Positions 7,920-17,847 of a stretch of 64,000 nt of DNA are shown one piece after another. A program made the translations under genes and the position numbers. The notes beneath the pieces were generated by a model. The model searched no databases. It saw only the letters and a program-made list of their open reading frames with translations, and was not told the DNA's origin. The DNA lies in contig NZ_JAENBP010000001.1 of assembly GCF_016481285.1 (NCBI RefSeq), positions 274,198 to 338,197 on the forward strand, in the 5' to 3' direction. Numbering within the stretch: the first letter of the stretch is position 1; each line of letters starts with the position of its first letter. Source of the DNA: Streptococcus zalophi (GTDB taxonomy: Bacteria; Bacillota; Bacilli; Lactobacillales; Streptococcaceae).

Positions 7920-8906
7920 ATGGGTATCGGTATTATTATTGCCAGCCATGGCAAATTTGCTGAAGGTATACATCAATCAGCTACAATGATATTTGGCGAA
8001 CAAGAAAATGTTCAAGTGGTTACTTTTATGCCAAATGAAGGTCCTGATGATTTATACAATCATTTAAGCAATGCTATCGCAAAATTTGATACTAATGATG
8101 AAGTGCTTGTTTTAGCTGACTTGTGGAGCGGTTCTCCATTTAATCAAGCTAGTCGTATCATGGGGGAAAACCCAGATCGTAAATTTGCCATCATCACTGG
8201 TCTCAACTTGCCAATGCTTATCCAAGCCTACACAGAACGTATGATGAATGCAAGTGCAGGAGTGGAAGAAGTTGCGGCAAATATCATTAAGGAAGCAAAA
8301 GAAGGCGTAAGAGTGTTACCTGAGGAACTTCAACCTCAAGAAACGACTACACCTGTTGCTGCAGCGGTAGCACAAGGAGCTATCCCAGAAGGAACAGTTA
8401 TTGGAGATGGTAAATTAAAAATTAACCTAGCCCGTATTGACACTCGTCTTCTTCATGGTCAAGTTGCAACTGCTTGGACACCTGAATCAAAAGCTAATCG
8501 TATTATCGTTGCTTCTGATACAGTTGCTAAAGATGACCTTCGTAAACAACTCATTAAACAAGCTGCTCCTGGAGGAGTAAAAGCTAATGTAGTTCCAATT
8601 AGTAAATTGATTGAAGCTGCTAAAGACCCTCGTTTTGGTAACACTCAAGCACTTATCTTATTTGAAACTCCTCAAGATGCTTTGAAAGCTATTGAAGGTG
8701 GGGTTGATATTAAAGAATTGAATGTTGGTTCGATGGCTCACTCAACTGGTAAAACCATGATTAACAACGTATTATCAATGGATAAAGATGATGTTGCCAC
8801 ATTCGAAAAATTACGTGATTTAGGCGTTGATTTCGACGTCCGTAAAGTCCCAAATGATTCTAAAAAGAACTTGTTTGATTTAATCAATAAAGCAAACGTT
8901 CAATAA
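7920..8906 (+). CDS. manL: mannose-family PTS EIIAB
   Basis: A 328-residue fused IIA-IIB component of the mannose/glucose PTS (Man family), the main hexose uptake system of streptococci. It passes phosphate from HPr via the IIA histidine to the IIB histidine, then to the sugar. Seen: IIA active site [11 protein letters not shown] (His10), a linker near residues 140-160, and [16 protein letters not shown] (His179). The start is the ATG at 7920, behind AAGGAGGA at 7903-7910; an upstream ATG at 7887 would place the ribosome site inside the gene. Manganese/glucose regulatory side roles are known in relatives. First gene of manLMN, under a predicted cre. Confidence 0.95.
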   Translation: MGIGIIIASHGKFAEGIHQSATMIFGEQENVQVVTFMPNEGPDDLYNHLSNAIAKFDTNDEVLVLADLWSGSPFNQASRIMGENPDRKFAIITGLNLPMLIQAYTERMMNASAGVEEVAANIIKEAKEGVRVLPEELQPQETTTPVAAAVAQGAIPEGTVIGDGKLKINLARIDTRLLHGQVATAWTPESKANRIIVASDTVAKDDLRKQLIKQAAPGGVKANVVPISKLIEAAKDPRFGNTQALILFETPQDALKAIEGGVDIKELNVGSMAHSTGKTMINNVLSMDKDDVATFEKLRDLGVDFDVRKVPNDSKKNLFDLINKANVQ

Positions 8907-8937
8907 TCTTATTTATAAAAACGAAAGGATTTATAAG

Positions 8938-9738
8938 ATGTCAATTATTTCTATTATTTTAGTTGTCGTCGTTGCTTTCCTAGCAGGAATGGAAGGTATC
9001 CTCGACCAATTTCAATTTCACCAACCAATCGTTGCTTGTACCTTAATTGGTCTTGTAACTGGTCACCTCACTGCAGGTGTTATGCTTGGTGGTTCACTAC
9101 AACTTATCGCTCTTGGCTGGGCTAACATCGGAGCTGCAGTAGCACCTGACGCTGCTCTTGCTTCTGTAGCTGCTGCCATCATCCTTGTTAAAGGTGGCGA
9201 TTTCTCAAACCAAGCTATTTCAGTAGCACAAACTACTGCTATTCCTCTAGCCGTTGCTGGTTTATTCCTTACAATGATTGTTCGTACTATCTCAGTCGGA
9301 CTTGTTCATGGTGCTGATACAGCTGCTAAAAAAGGAAACATTGGTGCTGTAGAGCGTTATCATTTATTTGCTCTTGTTCTTCAAGGTTTACGTATCGCAG
9401 TTCCAGCTGCTCTTCTTCTTGCAATTCCAACCGAAGCTGTTCAAGGTGTTCTTACTGCAATGCCTGACTGGTTAAAAGATGGTATGGCTATCGGTGGTGG
9501 TATGGTTGTTGCTGTAGGTTATGCTATGGTTATCAACATGATGGCTACTCGTGAAGTATGGCCATTCTTCGCTCTTGGTTTTGCTTTTGCTGCCGTTAGC
9601 AACCTTACTCTTATCGCTCTTGGTGTTATCGGTGTTGCGATCGCTCTTATTTACCTTAACCTTTCTAAAAAAGGTGGGAACTCAAACGGCGGTGCTGGCT
9701 CAAATGACCCAATTGGCGACATTCTAGAAAACTACTAA
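8938..9738 (+). CDS. manM: mannose-family PTS EIIC
   Basis: A 266-residue membrane subunit that forms the sugar channel with ManN. Seen: hydrophobic throughout, with N-terminal LAGMEGILDQFQFHQPIVACTLIGLVTGH and a substrate-site stretch GGSLQLIALGWANIGAAVAPDAALASV, both typical of IIC of the Man family. Codon choice is strongly biased to GCT, CTT and ATC, as expected for a highly expressed gene. It follows manL by 31 nt with its own AAAGGA site and is followed by manN after 17 nt. These IIC/IID pairs are receptors for class IIa bacteriocins in related bacteria. Confidence 0.95.
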   Translation: MSIISIILVVVVAFLAGMEGILDQFQFHQPIVACTLIGLVTGHLTAGVMLGGSLQLIALGWANIGAAVAPDAALASVAAAIILVKGGDFSNQAISVAQTTAIPLAVAGLFLTMIVRTISVGLVHGADTAAKKGNIGAVERYHLFALVLQGLRIAVPAALLLAIPTEAVQGVLTAMPDWLKDGMAIGGGMVVAVGYAMVINMMATREVWPFFALGFAFAAVSNLTLIALGVIGVAIALIYLNLSKKGGNSNGGAGSNDPIGDILENY

Positions 9739-9755
9739 GAGAAGGGAGAACTAAC

Positions 9756-10667
9756 ATGTCAGAAAAATTACAACTTTCAAAATTAGATCGTCAGAAAGTT
9801 TGGTGGCGTTCAACTTTCCTTCAAGGTTCATGGAACTATGAACGTATGCAAAACTTGGGTTGGGCTTATGCTTTAATCCCAGCTATTAAAAGACTATATC
9901 CTAATAAAGATGAACAATCAGCCGCTCTTGAGCGTCATTTAGAGTTCTTTAACACTCATCCATATGTTGCTGCACCAATCATTGGTGTAACACTTGCCCT
10001 TGAAGAAGAAAAAGCAAATGGTGCACCTATCGATGACGCTGCAATTCAAGGGGTTAAGATTGGTATGATGGGACCTCTTGCAGGTATTGGTGACCCAGTC
10101 TTCTGGTTTACTGTTCGTCCAATCTTAGGAGCACTTGGTGCTTCACTCGCTGTTACTGGTAACCTTATGGGGCCAATCATTTTCTTCGTTGCTTGGAATG
10201 CTATTCGTATGGGATTCTTATGGTATACACAAGAAATGGGTTATAAAGCAGGTTCAGAAATCACAAAAGATATGTCTGGTGGTATCCTTCAAGATATTAC
10301 TAAAGGGGCATCTATCTTAGGGATGTTCATTCTAGCTGTACTTGTTCAACGTTGGGTATCAATTAAATTTGCCTTTGATGTTGCAAAAGTACAATTAGAT
10401 GAAAAGGCTTATATCCACTGGGATCAATTACCAGCAGGTAGCGAAGGGATTAAAGAAGCCTTTGCTCAAGTAGGTCAAGGTTTATCTCAATCTCCTGAAA
10501 AAGTTACAAGTTTCCAACAAAACTTAGATTCACTTATTCCTGGATTTATGGGTCTTATCCTAACACTTATCTGTATGTGGTTACTTAAGAAAAAAGTATC
10601 ACCTATCCTTATGATTCTTGGATTATTCGCGGTTGGTATTCTAGCCCACTTAGCAGGATTAATGTAA
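9756..10667 (+). CDS. manN: mannose-family PTS EIID
   Basis: A 303-residue membrane subunit, partner of ManM. Seen: N-terminal LDRQKVWWRSTFLQGSWNYERMQNLGWAYALIPAIKRLYP, typical of IID; the central KIGMMGPLAGIGDPVFWFTVRPILGALGASLA membrane part; and a C-terminal hydrophobic anchor. Ribosome site GAAGGGAG precedes it. A strong terminator follows, so manO is mostly read from a separate signal. Confidence 0.95.
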   Translation: MSEKLQLSKLDRQKVWWRSTFLQGSWNYERMQNLGWAYALIPAIKRLYPNKDEQSAALERHLEFFNTHPYVAAPIIGVTLALEEEKANGAPIDDAAIQGVKIGMMGPLAGIGDPVFWFTVRPILGALGASLAVTGNLMGPIIFFVAWNAIRMGFLWYTQEMGYKAGSEITKDMSGGILQDITKGASILGMFILAVLVQRWVSIKFAFDVAKVQLDEKAYIHWDQLPAGSEGIKEAFAQVGQGLSQSPEKVTSFQQNLDSLIPGFMGLILTLICMWLLKKKVSPILMILGLFAVGILAHLAGLM

Positions 10668-10684
10668 TTTATTTCACTATTACT

Positions 10685-10720
10685 GATAAAAAAGAAGTGG
10701 GAAACCGCTTCTTTTTTATC
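10685..10720 (+). terminator. terminator after manN
   Basis: Stem GATAAAAAAGAAG / CTTCTTTTTTATC (10685-10697, 10708-10720), extended by GTGG/CCGC, with the T run inside the 3' arm. TATAAT at 10727-10732 directly after it probably restarts transcription for manO. Confidence 0.8.
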
Positions 10721-10768
10721 TTGTGATATAATAGTATTGAAATAGGAATAGAAATAAAGGACTAACAA

Positions 10769-11137
10769 ATGGTACAATCGTTAAACAAAACTGTTTTTTT
10801 TAAAAGCACAGGGGTTTCTTACCTAGGACTCGGTGGAAAAGTTGGAAAATTTCTTATCGGTGATAAGGCTATCGAATTTTATAACGATAACAATGTGGGA
10901 GACTACATCCAAATCCCTTGGGAAAATATTGAGACAATTGGAGCTAATGTTTCAGGGAAAAAAATAAGTCGTCACTTTGAAATTTTTACAGATCAGGGAA
11001 AATTTCTCTTTGCTTCAAAAGACTCTGGAAAGATTTTAAAATTAGCAAGAGACCAAATTGGTAATGAAAAAATCGTTAAATTACCAACATTACTCCAAAA
11101 AATTGGGTCTCTATTTGCGAAAAAAAAGAAAAATTAG
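10769..11137 (+). CDS. manO: DUF956 family protein associated with the mannose PTS
   Basis: A 122-residue soluble protein, DUF956, almost always placed behind manLMN in streptococci and enterococci, where it is called ManO. Seen: SLNKTVFFKSTGVSYLGLGGKVGKFLIGDKAIEFY at the start, QIPWENIETIGANVSGKKISRHFEIFT in the middle and a Lys-rich tail. The fold resembles a PH/GRAM-like domain by composition only. Role unproven, presumably regulation of the Man PTS. A -10 box behind the manN terminator suggests its own promoter. Its last codons contain the serS promoter. Confidence 0.88.
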   Translation: MVQSLNKTVFFKSTGVSYLGLGGKVGKFLIGDKAIEFYNDNNVGDYIQIPWENIETIGANVSGKKISRHFEIFTDQGKFLFASKDSGKILKLARDQIGNEKIVKLPTLLQKIGSLFAKKKKN

Positions 11138-11143
11138 TATAAT
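11115..11143 (+). promoter_or_regulatory. serS promoter inside the end of manO
   Basis: TTGCGA (11115-11120), 17 bp, TATAAT (11138-11143). Confidence 0.75.
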
Positions 11144-11149
11144 AGCTAA

Positions 11150-11327
11150 AACGGATAAGTAAGATTAATTTATTTTCAGAGAGTCTACGGTTGTTGTGAG
11201 TAGATATTAAGTTAATGTGAAATTCTACCGTTCTTATCAATTAAATAAAAAAATTAAGGCACAAAGTGTGAAGCTGGATGGAACCGCGATAAATTCGCTC
11301 CAGTAGTCATATTTTGTGCTTTTTATT
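11150..11327 (+). promoter_or_regulatory. serine T-box riboswitch upstream of serS
   Basis: The leader contains the T-box core GATGGAACCGCG (11277-11288). It is followed by a terminator with CTGG..GCGA / TCGC..CCAG, closed by GCACAAA (11259-11265) / TTTGTGC (11313-11319) and TTTTT. An AGAGAG-type stem I starts near 11179, and AATTCTACC (11221-11229) carries a UCU Ser codon as likely specifier. Uncharged tRNA-Ser should stabilise the antiterminator and switch on serS. The exact specifier was not folded. Confidence 0.88.
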
Positions 11328-11337
11328 GGAGGAAATT

Positions 11338-12615
11338 ATGTTAGATTTAAAACGCATTCGTACCGACTTTGACCTTGTCAGTGAAAAGCTGGCAAATAGA
11401 GGCGTGGAAAAAGAAACACTCTCAGAATTAAAAGAGTTAGATGTCAAGCGTCGTGAACTTCTAGTGAAGACCGAAGAGTTAAAAGCAGAACGTAATCTCT
11501 CTTCTGCAGCAATCGCTAAAGCTAAACGCCTCAAAGAAGATGCTAGCCAACAAATTCGTGCTATGCAAACATTATCTCAAGAAATAAAATCCATTGATGC
11601 TGAACTGACTAAGATTGACGACACATTAAATGCTATTTTAACAAGATTACCAAATATTCCTCATGACTCTGTGCCTATTGGTGCTGATGAAGAAGACAAT
11701 GTTGAAATTAGACGATGGGGAACTCCTAGAGAGTTTACTTTTGAGCCTAAAGCACACTGGGACTTAGGTGAAGCATTAGACATTCTTGACTGGGAACGTG
11801 GTGCCAAAGTGACTGGTGCTCGCTTCTTATTCTATAAAAAACTAGGGGCAAGGTTAGAACGTGCCATCTATAATTTTATGTTAGATGAACATCTTAAAGA
11901 AGGCTACGAAGAAATGATTACGCCTTATATGGTAAATCATGACTCAATGTTTGGTACTGGTCAGTATCCAAAATTTAAAGAAGATACCTTTGAATTGTCT
12001 GATAGTCCCTATGTCCTTATTCCCACAGCAGAGGTGCCACTAACTAATTTCTATCGTAATGAAATCATTGACGAAAAAGAATTACCGATCAACTTTACGG
12101 CTATGAGCCCTTCTTTTCGTTCTGAAGCAGGTTCTGCTGGTCGTGATACCCGTGGATTGATTCGCTTGCATCAATTCCATAAAGTTGAAATGGTTAAATT
12201 TGCGACACCAGAGCAGTCTTATGATGAACTAGAAAAAATGACTGCTAATGCAGAAAACATTCTGCAAAAACTAGAATTGCCATACCGTGTTTTAGCTCTC
12301 TGTACAGGAGATATGGGCTTTTCAGCAGCGAAAACTTATGACCTAGAAGTTTGGATCCCTGCTCAAAACACCTATCGCGAAATTTCAAGTTGCTCAAACA
12401 CAGAAGATTTTCAAGCTCGTCGCGCCCAAATTCGTTATCGTGACGAAACTGATGGTAAGGTAAAACTCCTACATACCCTTAATGGTTCTGGACTAGCTGT
12501 AGGTCGTACGGTTGCTGCTATTCTTGAAAATTATCAAAATGAAGATGGGTCAGTAACTATTCCTAAAGTATTACAACCTTACATGGGTAATATTGACTTT
12601 ATCAAACTGGAATAA
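11338..12615 (+). CDS. serS: seryl-tRNA synthetase
   Basis: A 425-residue class II synthetase that charges tRNA-Ser (and tRNA-Sec where present). Seen: an N-terminal long antiparallel coiled-coil arm (about residues 25-105, rich in K, E and A) that binds the tRNA variable arm; motif 2 [26 protein letters not shown]; motif 3 near [19 protein letters not shown]. The start is the ATG at 11338 behind GGAGG (11328-11332). An upstream ATG at 11314 lies within the T-box terminator and is rejected. Followed by a bidirectional terminator. Confidence 0.97.
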   Translation: MLDLKRIRTDFDLVSEKLANRGVEKETLSELKELDVKRRELLVKTEELKAERNLSSAAIAKAKRLKEDASQQIRAMQTLSQEIKSIDAELTKIDDTLNAILTRLPNIPHDSVPIGADEEDNVEIRRWGTPREFTFEPKAHWDLGEALDILDWERGAKVTGARFLFYKKLGARLERAIYNFMLDEHLKEGYEEMITPYMVNHDSMFGTGQYPKFKEDTFELSDSPYVLIPTAEVPLTNFYRNEIIDEKELPINFTAMSPSFRSEAGSAGRDTRGLIRLHQFHKVEMVKFATPEQSYDELEKMTANAENILQKLELPYRVLALCTGDMGFSAAKTYDLEVWIPAQNTYREISSCSNTEDFQARRAQIRYRDETDGKVKLLHTLNGSGLAVGRTVAAILENYQNEDGSVTIPKVLQPYMGNIDFIKLE

Positions 12616-12655
12616 AATAAAAAGTAGAAAGACTTCTCTTTCTACTTTTTATTTT
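12614..12655. terminator. bidirectional terminator between serS and der
   Basis: Perfect 19-bp stem (12614-12632 / 12637-12655), loop CTTC, with A-rich and T-rich ends that give a T tract in both directions. It overlaps the ends of both genes. Confidence 0.9.
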
Positions 12656-13959
12656 CGTTTTCTTGCAATTAAATGAATCGGAGTTCCTTCAAACACAAAT
12701 GCTTGTCTGATTTGGTTTTCTAAGAATCGTAAGTAAGAAAAGTGCATTAACTCTTCTTCATTAACAAAGATCACAAAAGTTGGTGGTTTAACAGCCACTT
12801 GTGTGGCATAGAAAATTTTGAGACGTTTTCCTTTGTCCGTTGGTGTTGGATTAATTGCAATCGCATCCATAATCACATCATTTAAAACGGCAGAAGGGAT
12901 ACGTGTGTTTTGACTTTGTGAAATAGATTTAATCATCTCAGGCAATCTGTTAAGTCTTTGCTTACTTACAGCTGAGACAAAAATAATAGGGGCATAAGAC
13001 AAGTATTGAAAATGATTTCTAATATCTTCTTCCCATTTAGAAACGGTATGGTTATCTTTTTTAATGGTATCCCATTTATTAACAACGATAATCATCCCTT
13101 TTCCAGCTTCGTGGGCAAAACCGGCAATGCGTTTATCATACTCTCTAATACCTTCTTCGGCATTAATGACCATTAAGACAACATCACTGCGGTCAATAGC
13201 ACGCATGGCACGCATGACAGAATATTTTTCAGTGTTTTCATAGACTTTACCAGATTTTCTCATCCCTGCCGTATCAATCATTGTAAATTCTTGACCATCA
13301 CTATCAACAAAATGAGTATCAATCGCATCGCGAGTTGTACCAGCGATTGGACTTGCAATCACGCGCTCCTCACCAAGAATAGCATTGATTAAGCTTGATT
13401 TACCGACATTTGGACGGCCAATCAGGCTAAAGCGAATGATATCTGGATTTTCTTCATCACTGTCTTCTGGCAAATTTTGAACAATAGCATCAAGAACATC
13501 ACCAGTTCCGATACCGTGTACTGATGAAACAGGATAAGGATCACCCAAACCAAGAGAATAAAAATCATAGATGTCATTTCTCATCTCAGGATTATCTACT
13601 TTATTGACAGCTAGGATGACTGGTTTGTTAGTTCGGTATAACATTTTTGAAACGTACTCATCAGCATCTGTGACACCTTCTTTACCACTAACAACAAAAA
13701 CAATCACGTCAGCTTCTGTCATAGCAATTTCTGCTTGGTGTTTAATTTGTTCCATAAAAGGGGCATCAACATCATCAATCCCACCCGTATCGATAATACT
13801 AAATTTTCGATTTAACCATTCGGCATTGGTATAAATGCGATCTCGTGTCACACCTTCTACATCCTCAACAATGGAAATTCTCTCTCCAGCAATTCGATTA
13901 AATAAGGTCGATTTTCCTACATTAGGACGCCCGACAATAGCGACTGTTGGTAAAGCCAT
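12649..13959 (-). CDS. der: ribosome biogenesis GTPase Der (EngA)
   Basis: A 436-residue protein with two tandem GTPase domains and a C-terminal KH-like domain, needed for 50S subunit assembly. Seen: first P-loop GRPNVGKS (10-17), DTGGI and NKVDN; second P-loop [10 protein letters not shown] near residue 180 with [10 protein letters not shown] and NKWD; C-terminal [20 protein letters not shown]. The ATG follows AAGGAGA. It is the last gene of nrdR-dnaB-dnaI-der, 17 nt after dnaI. Confidence 0.97.
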   Translation of the reverse strand: MALPTVAIVGRPNVGKSTLFNRIAGERISIVEDVEGVTRDRIYTNAEWLNRKFSIIDTGGIDDVDAPFMEQIKHQAEIAMTEADVIVFVVSGKEGVTDADEYVSKMLYRTNKPVILAVNKVDNPEMRNDIYDFYSLGLGDPYPVSSVHGIGTGDVLDAIVQNLPEDSDEENPDIIRFSLIGRPNVGKSSLINAILGEERVIASPIAGTTRDAIDTHFVDSDGQEFTMIDTAGMRKSGKVYENTEKYSVMRAMRAIDRSDVVLMVINAEEGIREYDKRIAGFAHEAGKGMIIVVNKWDTIKKDNHTVSKWEEDIRNHFQYLSYAPIIFVSAVSKQRLNRLPEMIKSISQSQNTRIPSAVLNDVIMDAIAINPTPTDKGKRLKIFYATQVAVKPPTFVIFVNEEELMHFSYLRFLENQIRQAFVFEGTPIHLIARKRK

Positions 13960-13976
13960 TCATTCTCCTTTATCTT

Positions 13977-14879
13977 TTAGCGTCTATTTTCACCTTCAAG
14001 ATGAACTTCTTTGGCGAGAAAACGAATTCTCTCCATGACTCTTTTTGCTTGCCAGGTTTCATCGCCAGTTTTCATTTTCGCTAATTTCTTTTCTAAATCT
14101 TCTAAACTATAATTGGAAGTGAAAAAAGTTGGTAATTCTTCTAACATACGGTACTGCAAAATCACTTGCAAGACTTCATCTCTTATCCAAGAGGTACTTT
14201 GTTCAGCTCCTATATCATCAAGGATGAGTACTTCTGCTTTCTTAACGATGTCAATTTCCTCTTTAACTGTGCCTGTGTTAATCGCATTTTTAACATCGAT
14301 GGTAAAACTTGGAAAGTGAATCAGAGTGGTTGAGACTTGTTTTTGCTCAGACAATTCTCTAGCCATAGCAGCCATGAGATAAGATTTACCAACACCCATA
14401 TCACCATAGAGATAAAGCCCTTTTTGATTAGTATTTGGGTATTGTCTTACAAATTCAACAACAGCCTCAAAAATTGGCAAGCGTTTAACATCATCTAAAA
14501 TGATATCATCAAAATTGATGTTTTTATATGATTTTGGCAAGCTAACCACATTGATACGATTTGCCACTTCATTTTGATATTGTCTTTCTTTTAATGCACG
14601 TGTTTCTTTATAAGAGACATCAGCATAGCCTTCATTCATGATTAAAATCGGTTCATAGCCCTTTGCAATGTAGCTAGGATCTTGATTTTCAAAGCGTTCT
14701 TTTTCCATCAGAAATTGATTGAATTTAGGTAAACTCAATTTGATTATTTCTTGACTCAATTGATGAGAAGTGATGAAATCAGAGATGGCAGGATGTGCCA
14801 AAATGGTCTTAATCAACTCATCAGATACCATGTGGCTTTGATGATTTTTATGTTTCATCGTTTGTCCAACTTTTTCCAT
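13977..14879 (-). CDS. dnaI: primosomal helicase loader DnaI
   Basis: A 300-residue AAA+ ATPase that loads the replicative helicase (DnaC in Bacillus terms). Seen: Walker A GDMGVGKS (159-166), Walker B VLILDDIGAEQ, sensor TFFTSNYSLEDLEKK and an arginine-finger region RVMERIRFLA at the end. The N-terminal helicase-binding part (1-100) lacks an obvious Cys/His zinc site. It starts directly next to the dnaB stop and is followed by der. Confidence 0.93.
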   Translation of the reverse strand: MEKVGQTMKHKNHQSHMVSDELIKTILAHPAISDFITSHQLSQEIIKLSLPKFNQFLMEKERFENQDPSYIAKGYEPILIMNEGYADVSYKETRALKERQYQNEVANRINVVSLPKSYKNINFDDIILDDVKRLPIFEAVVEFVRQYPNTNQKGLYLYGDMGVGKSYLMAAMARELSEQKQVSTTLIHFPSFTIDVKNAINTGTVKEEIDIVKKAEVLILDDIGAEQSTSWIRDEVLQVILQYRMLEELPTFFTSNYSLEDLEKKLAKMKTGDETWQAKRVMERIRFLAKEVHLEGENRR

Positions 14880-16046
14880 CTAGTCTTCCTTCTTTCTCAG
14901 TTTTTCTAAGTGGCGACGCTTCATTTCTTCTAACTTAGCTTGCTCATCTTCAGTGGTTTCATTTTTATAGCCATCATTGCTCCACTTTGGAACATTGCTC
15001 TTTTGTGATTTTGTTGTTTCTTGTTTGGTATAATTTTTCTTCTCAGCAAAAGAACGCATTTTAATGATAGCTTGTTCTGCTGATGTGATAGTTTGATAAG
15101 AAAAATCATTGGCAATCATCATGATATAAGTCTTATTAAGATTGGCAGAGTCAGTTTTTGACATGGTATATAAAACCATGACATTAATCACTTCATCTAA
15201 AAAGCCCATCTCAGCAAGTTCTGACAATATCTTTCTTTCTGTAGCAGTGATTGTTGCATGACGAATTTTTTTAATCTTAGCTAGAAAAATATCTGATTTG
15301 TCTGACTTGGCTTCTTTTATAACTGCTAATTCTTCTTTTGAAAATTCAGTCTTACTCTCAGTTTCTGGTAAGGATTGCTTCTTAGTTTTCATTCGTTTAA
15401 GAGAAATTTTATGGTTGATAGCTGTTTCTTTAGCTAACTGATAGGTTTCAAACCAATTAAAACCATATTGTTCTGCAAAATGATGAAGACCAATGACATC
15501 ATCTGTCTCATTACTAAAGCTAAGACCATCTTTTGACATTAATTGTTTAAAATTAGCCAAATCAAAAAAGTTTTTTGACTTCTTGTTGATCTTTTTTAAT
15601 TCTCCCACATCTGAAAAAACATCTGAGAATTGCTTGGAAATATTTTTAACATTTAAGGGAACTTGGCAAATAAGTTGCTCGACAGCCACTTCACCAATTT
15701 TTTTCTCTAATAGTTTTCGATAGACAGGATTTTCCAAAAAGAACTCTGTTGGTAAAGCAGAATGAAGTTTAATCAAATAGGCATTGTCAGCTTGATAAAA
15801 AACAATTAAATCAAACGCTGTTAAAATATCTAAGGCCGCTTCTAAACGATGCATGCCAAACTGTAAATGATTTAATATATCACTAAATTTATGTTGTTTT
15901 TGGCCATTATCGTAAAAGGCAACAAAATAATCATATAAAGCTAAGGCATCACTTCCAATGATAGGAAAATAAGACTGCAACAAGCTTGTCGCATTATAGG
16001 TGATGTTATTGTGTTTTAGAAAATAAAAAGGTTCAATCGGTTTCAT
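14880..16046 (-). CDS. dnaB: replication initiation and membrane attachment protein DnaB
   Basis: A 388-residue DnaB in the Bacillus sense (not the helicase), which helps load helicase at oriC and at restart sites with DnaD and DnaI. Seen: N-terminal winged-helix-like half starting [39 protein letters not shown], and a C-terminal DnaB_2/DDBH2 region with [38 protein letters not shown]. It overlaps nrdR by 14 nt and abuts dnaI. No membrane segment is visible. The Lys/Glu-rich tail is probably disordered. Confidence 0.92.
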   Translation of the reverse strand: MKPIEPFYFLKHNNITYNATSLLQSYFPIIGSDALALYDYFVAFYDNGQKQHKFSDILNHLQFGMHRLEAALDILTAFDLIVFYQADNAYLIKLHSALPTEFFLENPVYRKLLEKKIGEVAVEQLICQVPLNVKNISKQFSDVFSDVGELKKINKKSKNFFDLANFKQLMSKDGLSFSNETDDVIGLHHFAEQYGFNWFETYQLAKETAINHKISLKRMKTKKQSLPETESKTEFSKEELAVIKEAKSDKSDIFLAKIKKIRHATITATERKILSELAEMGFLDEVINVMVLYTMSKTDSANLNKTYIMMIANDFSYQTITSAEQAIIKMRSFAEKKNYTKQETTKSQKSNVPKWSNDGYKNETTEDEQAKLEEMKRRHLEKLRKKED

Positions 16047-16527
16047 CTGTTATCTTACTTTTCTTATTGCTTCTTACCCGTTTTGTGATTTGTTTTAACA
16101 AGGCTTCAATTTCATCCACATCTTTAAAACTACGATAAACACTGGCAAAACGGACATAGGTAATTTCATCTAACTCAGCTAATTGGTCCATCACCAAGTT
16201 TCCAATGACAGAACTTGGGACCTCGCTATCATACTCACTACGTAAATGCTGCTCAACATCACTCACAATTTTTTCAATAGAGGCACTTGAGACTGGACGC
16301 TTTTGCGCACTATGAATAATCCCATTTAGAATTTTATCTCTTGAAAACTGCTCTCTAGTCCCATCTTTTTTGATTACTAAGAGAGGCGATTCTTCAATTC
16401 TTTCAAAGGTGGTAAAACGTGTATGACAGTTCTCACACTCTCGACGACGACGGATAGTGTTGCCTTCTTCAGCTTGACGACTATCAACAACACTGGATTT
16501 AGTATAATGACATTTTGGACAACGCAC
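16033..16527 (-). CDS. nrdR: transcriptional repressor NrdR
   Basis: A 164-residue zinc-ribbon/ATP-cone repressor of ribonucleotide reductase genes, responding to dATP/ATP. Seen: Cys3-Cys6 and Cys31-Cys34 of the zinc ribbon (MRCPKC, CENC), the basic RRRRE helix and the ATP-cone [20 protein letters not shown]. The start is GTG at 16527 with GAGGTG before it; no ATG fits the conserved MRCP N-terminus. First gene of nrdR-dnaB-dnaI-der. In pyogenic streptococci this gene usually follows covS; here yceD lies upstream. Confidence 0.95.
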   Translation of the reverse strand: MRCPKCHYTKSSVVDSRQAEEGNTIRRRRECENCHTRFTTFERIEESPLLVIKKDGTREQFSRDKILNGIIHSAQKRPVSSASIEKIVSDVEQHLRSEYDSEVPSSVIGNLVMDQLAELDEITYVRFASVYRSFKDVDEIEALLKQITKRVRSNKKSKITDETD

Positions 16528-16594
16528 AAGAGCACCTCTTTCTATTCATTTTATATCTCTTTAATACTTCATTTTAACATATTTTAGACGATAA

Positions 16595-16631
16595 CAAAAG
16601 CACACAGATTTACCATGTGCCTGCTTTTTTG
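16595..16631. terminator. hairpin downstream of yceD
   Basis: AAAAGCA / TGCTTTT and CACA / TGTG with a CC bulge. T-rich on either strand. It sits between the nrdR start region and the yceD stop. Confidence 0.55.
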
Positions 16632-16636
16632 AGCTA

Positions 16637-17173
16637 TTAGTCATCATCAAACAATCCTTCAAGAGCTGTAAAAGGATTATTTTCTTTCTTTTTTTGTGTT
16701 TTTAGAGCCTGATACTGTTCTTCTGTTAGAACAGACCAGCTTTCCCCACTTGGGAGATCATCTGTTTCTTCTTCTTTTTTTGTTAATACCTTCAAAGGAA
16801 TGTTTAATAAAATATTATCAACCACACTCTCTTCTAAATTAATAGTATCTGTTTCTAATGGTAAAATCAATTCATCTTGAGAGTTCTCTTCAGAAAAACT
16901 TTGATTTGCTTCTTCTGAAAAGACTTCTGTGACAAGAAGGTGTTCTGTCAACTCAACTGGTACCATAGAACGACTAGAAGGCAGAATAATCTGGTAATCC
17001 AAATCATAAGTTAATAGAAATAAATGATTTTCATAGCTGATTTGTCCTTTGGCTCTGACATTTTTAATATCAATGATGCTGTCTTCTCTTTGTAATAATA
17101 AATCTTTGATGTCTAAATTTTTATCAAAAGAAATGGGACCTGAATTTTTCTTAATCTCAATGGTGCGAAACAT
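16637..17173 (-). CDS. yceD: YceD family (DUF177) protein
   Basis: A 178-residue acidic protein of the DUF177/YceD family, linked in other bacteria to 23S rRNA or 50S processing, often next to rpmF. Seen: VRAKGQISYENHLFLLTYDLDYQIILPSSRSMVPVELTEHLLVTEVF in the centre and an acidic end GLFDDD. The typical CxRC cysteine motif is absent, as in many streptococcal versions. The ATG overlaps the TetR stop region by one base, so the pair may be co-transcribed although their functions differ. rpmF is not adjacent. Confidence 0.8.
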   Translation of the reverse strand: MFRTIEIKKNSGPISFDKNLDIKDLLLQREDSIIDIKNVRAKGQISYENHLFLLTYDLDYQIILPSSRSMVPVELTEHLLVTEVFSEEANQSFSEENSQDELILPLETDTINLEESVVDNILLNIPLKVLTKKEEETDDLPSGESWSVLTEEQYQALKTQKKKENNPFTALEGLFDDD

Positions 17174-17742
17174 TAAATTTCTCCTTTTATTAATTCAAAT
17201 GGTGTGGTGTGGCGTGTTTTAAATAAGATAGCTATGATTTCTTCACTGGGACGTGGCTTTTTTTCTTGTAGCCATGTTAAAAAAATGGCTAAAATACTCA
17301 TAACTGTCAGGTTAATAATATAGCTATCAGGAATACTCGCTTTTTTTATTTTATCTTTTTGATGATTAAAGATAAAATTTCTAATCAAACTGGTTAACTC
17401 AGCTTCAAATTGTCTATCTCCATTATACCCTAATAATGATTGAAATAACTCAAAATGTTCTTCAACATAATGGACAAGTTGAATAACTTTATCATTAATG
17501 GGAGAAGTCAACATCTCAGAAGATAAACGATTTTTGATATGTTCTATCAAATCTTCTCTCGTTGTTTTGATAAAATCATCAATATCTATATAGTGTAAAT
17601 AAAATGTGCCACGAGAAATCCCAGCTTTCTTAGTCAATTGAGAAACATTAATTCTATGAATAGGGGTTGTTTTAAGTAGAAAAATAAAGGCATTTGTCAA
17701 ATAAAGTCTCGTTTGTTCTTTTTTGGTATCGTATTCTGACAT
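17173..17742 (-). CDS. TetR/AcrR family regulator
   Basis: A 189-residue repressor. Seen: N-terminal helix-turn-helix INVSQLTKKAGISRGTFYLHYIDIDDFI (about residues 30-57) and a helical C-terminal domain ending in an AcrR-like membrane-tethered stretch. The start is the ATG at 17742, behind GAGGAG; an upstream in-frame start at 17802 has no ribosome site. It is divergent from the ABC transporter genes at 17848-21167 and presumably represses them through the shared 105-bp gap, which holds the imperfect inverted repeat GAACAC...GTGTCC (17765-17787). The effector is unknown. Confidence 0.85.
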   Translation of the reverse strand: MSEYDTKKEQTRLYLTNAFIFLLKTTPIHRINVSQLTKKAGISRGTFYLHYIDIDDFIKTTREDLIEHIKNRLSSEMLTSPINDKVIQLVHYVEEHFELFQSLLGYNGDRQFEAELTSLIRNFIFNHQKDKIKKASIPDSYIINLTVMSILAIFLTWLQEKKPRPSEEIIAILFKTRHTTPFELIKGEI

Positions 17743-17847
17743 TTTCTTTCTCCTCAAACAAAATGAACACTTTGTCTTTTTGTGTCCATCGCTACAAAGC
17801 AAGTGTGTAGTAAAATATAAATATAAGGTACCACAAAGGAGAAAACT

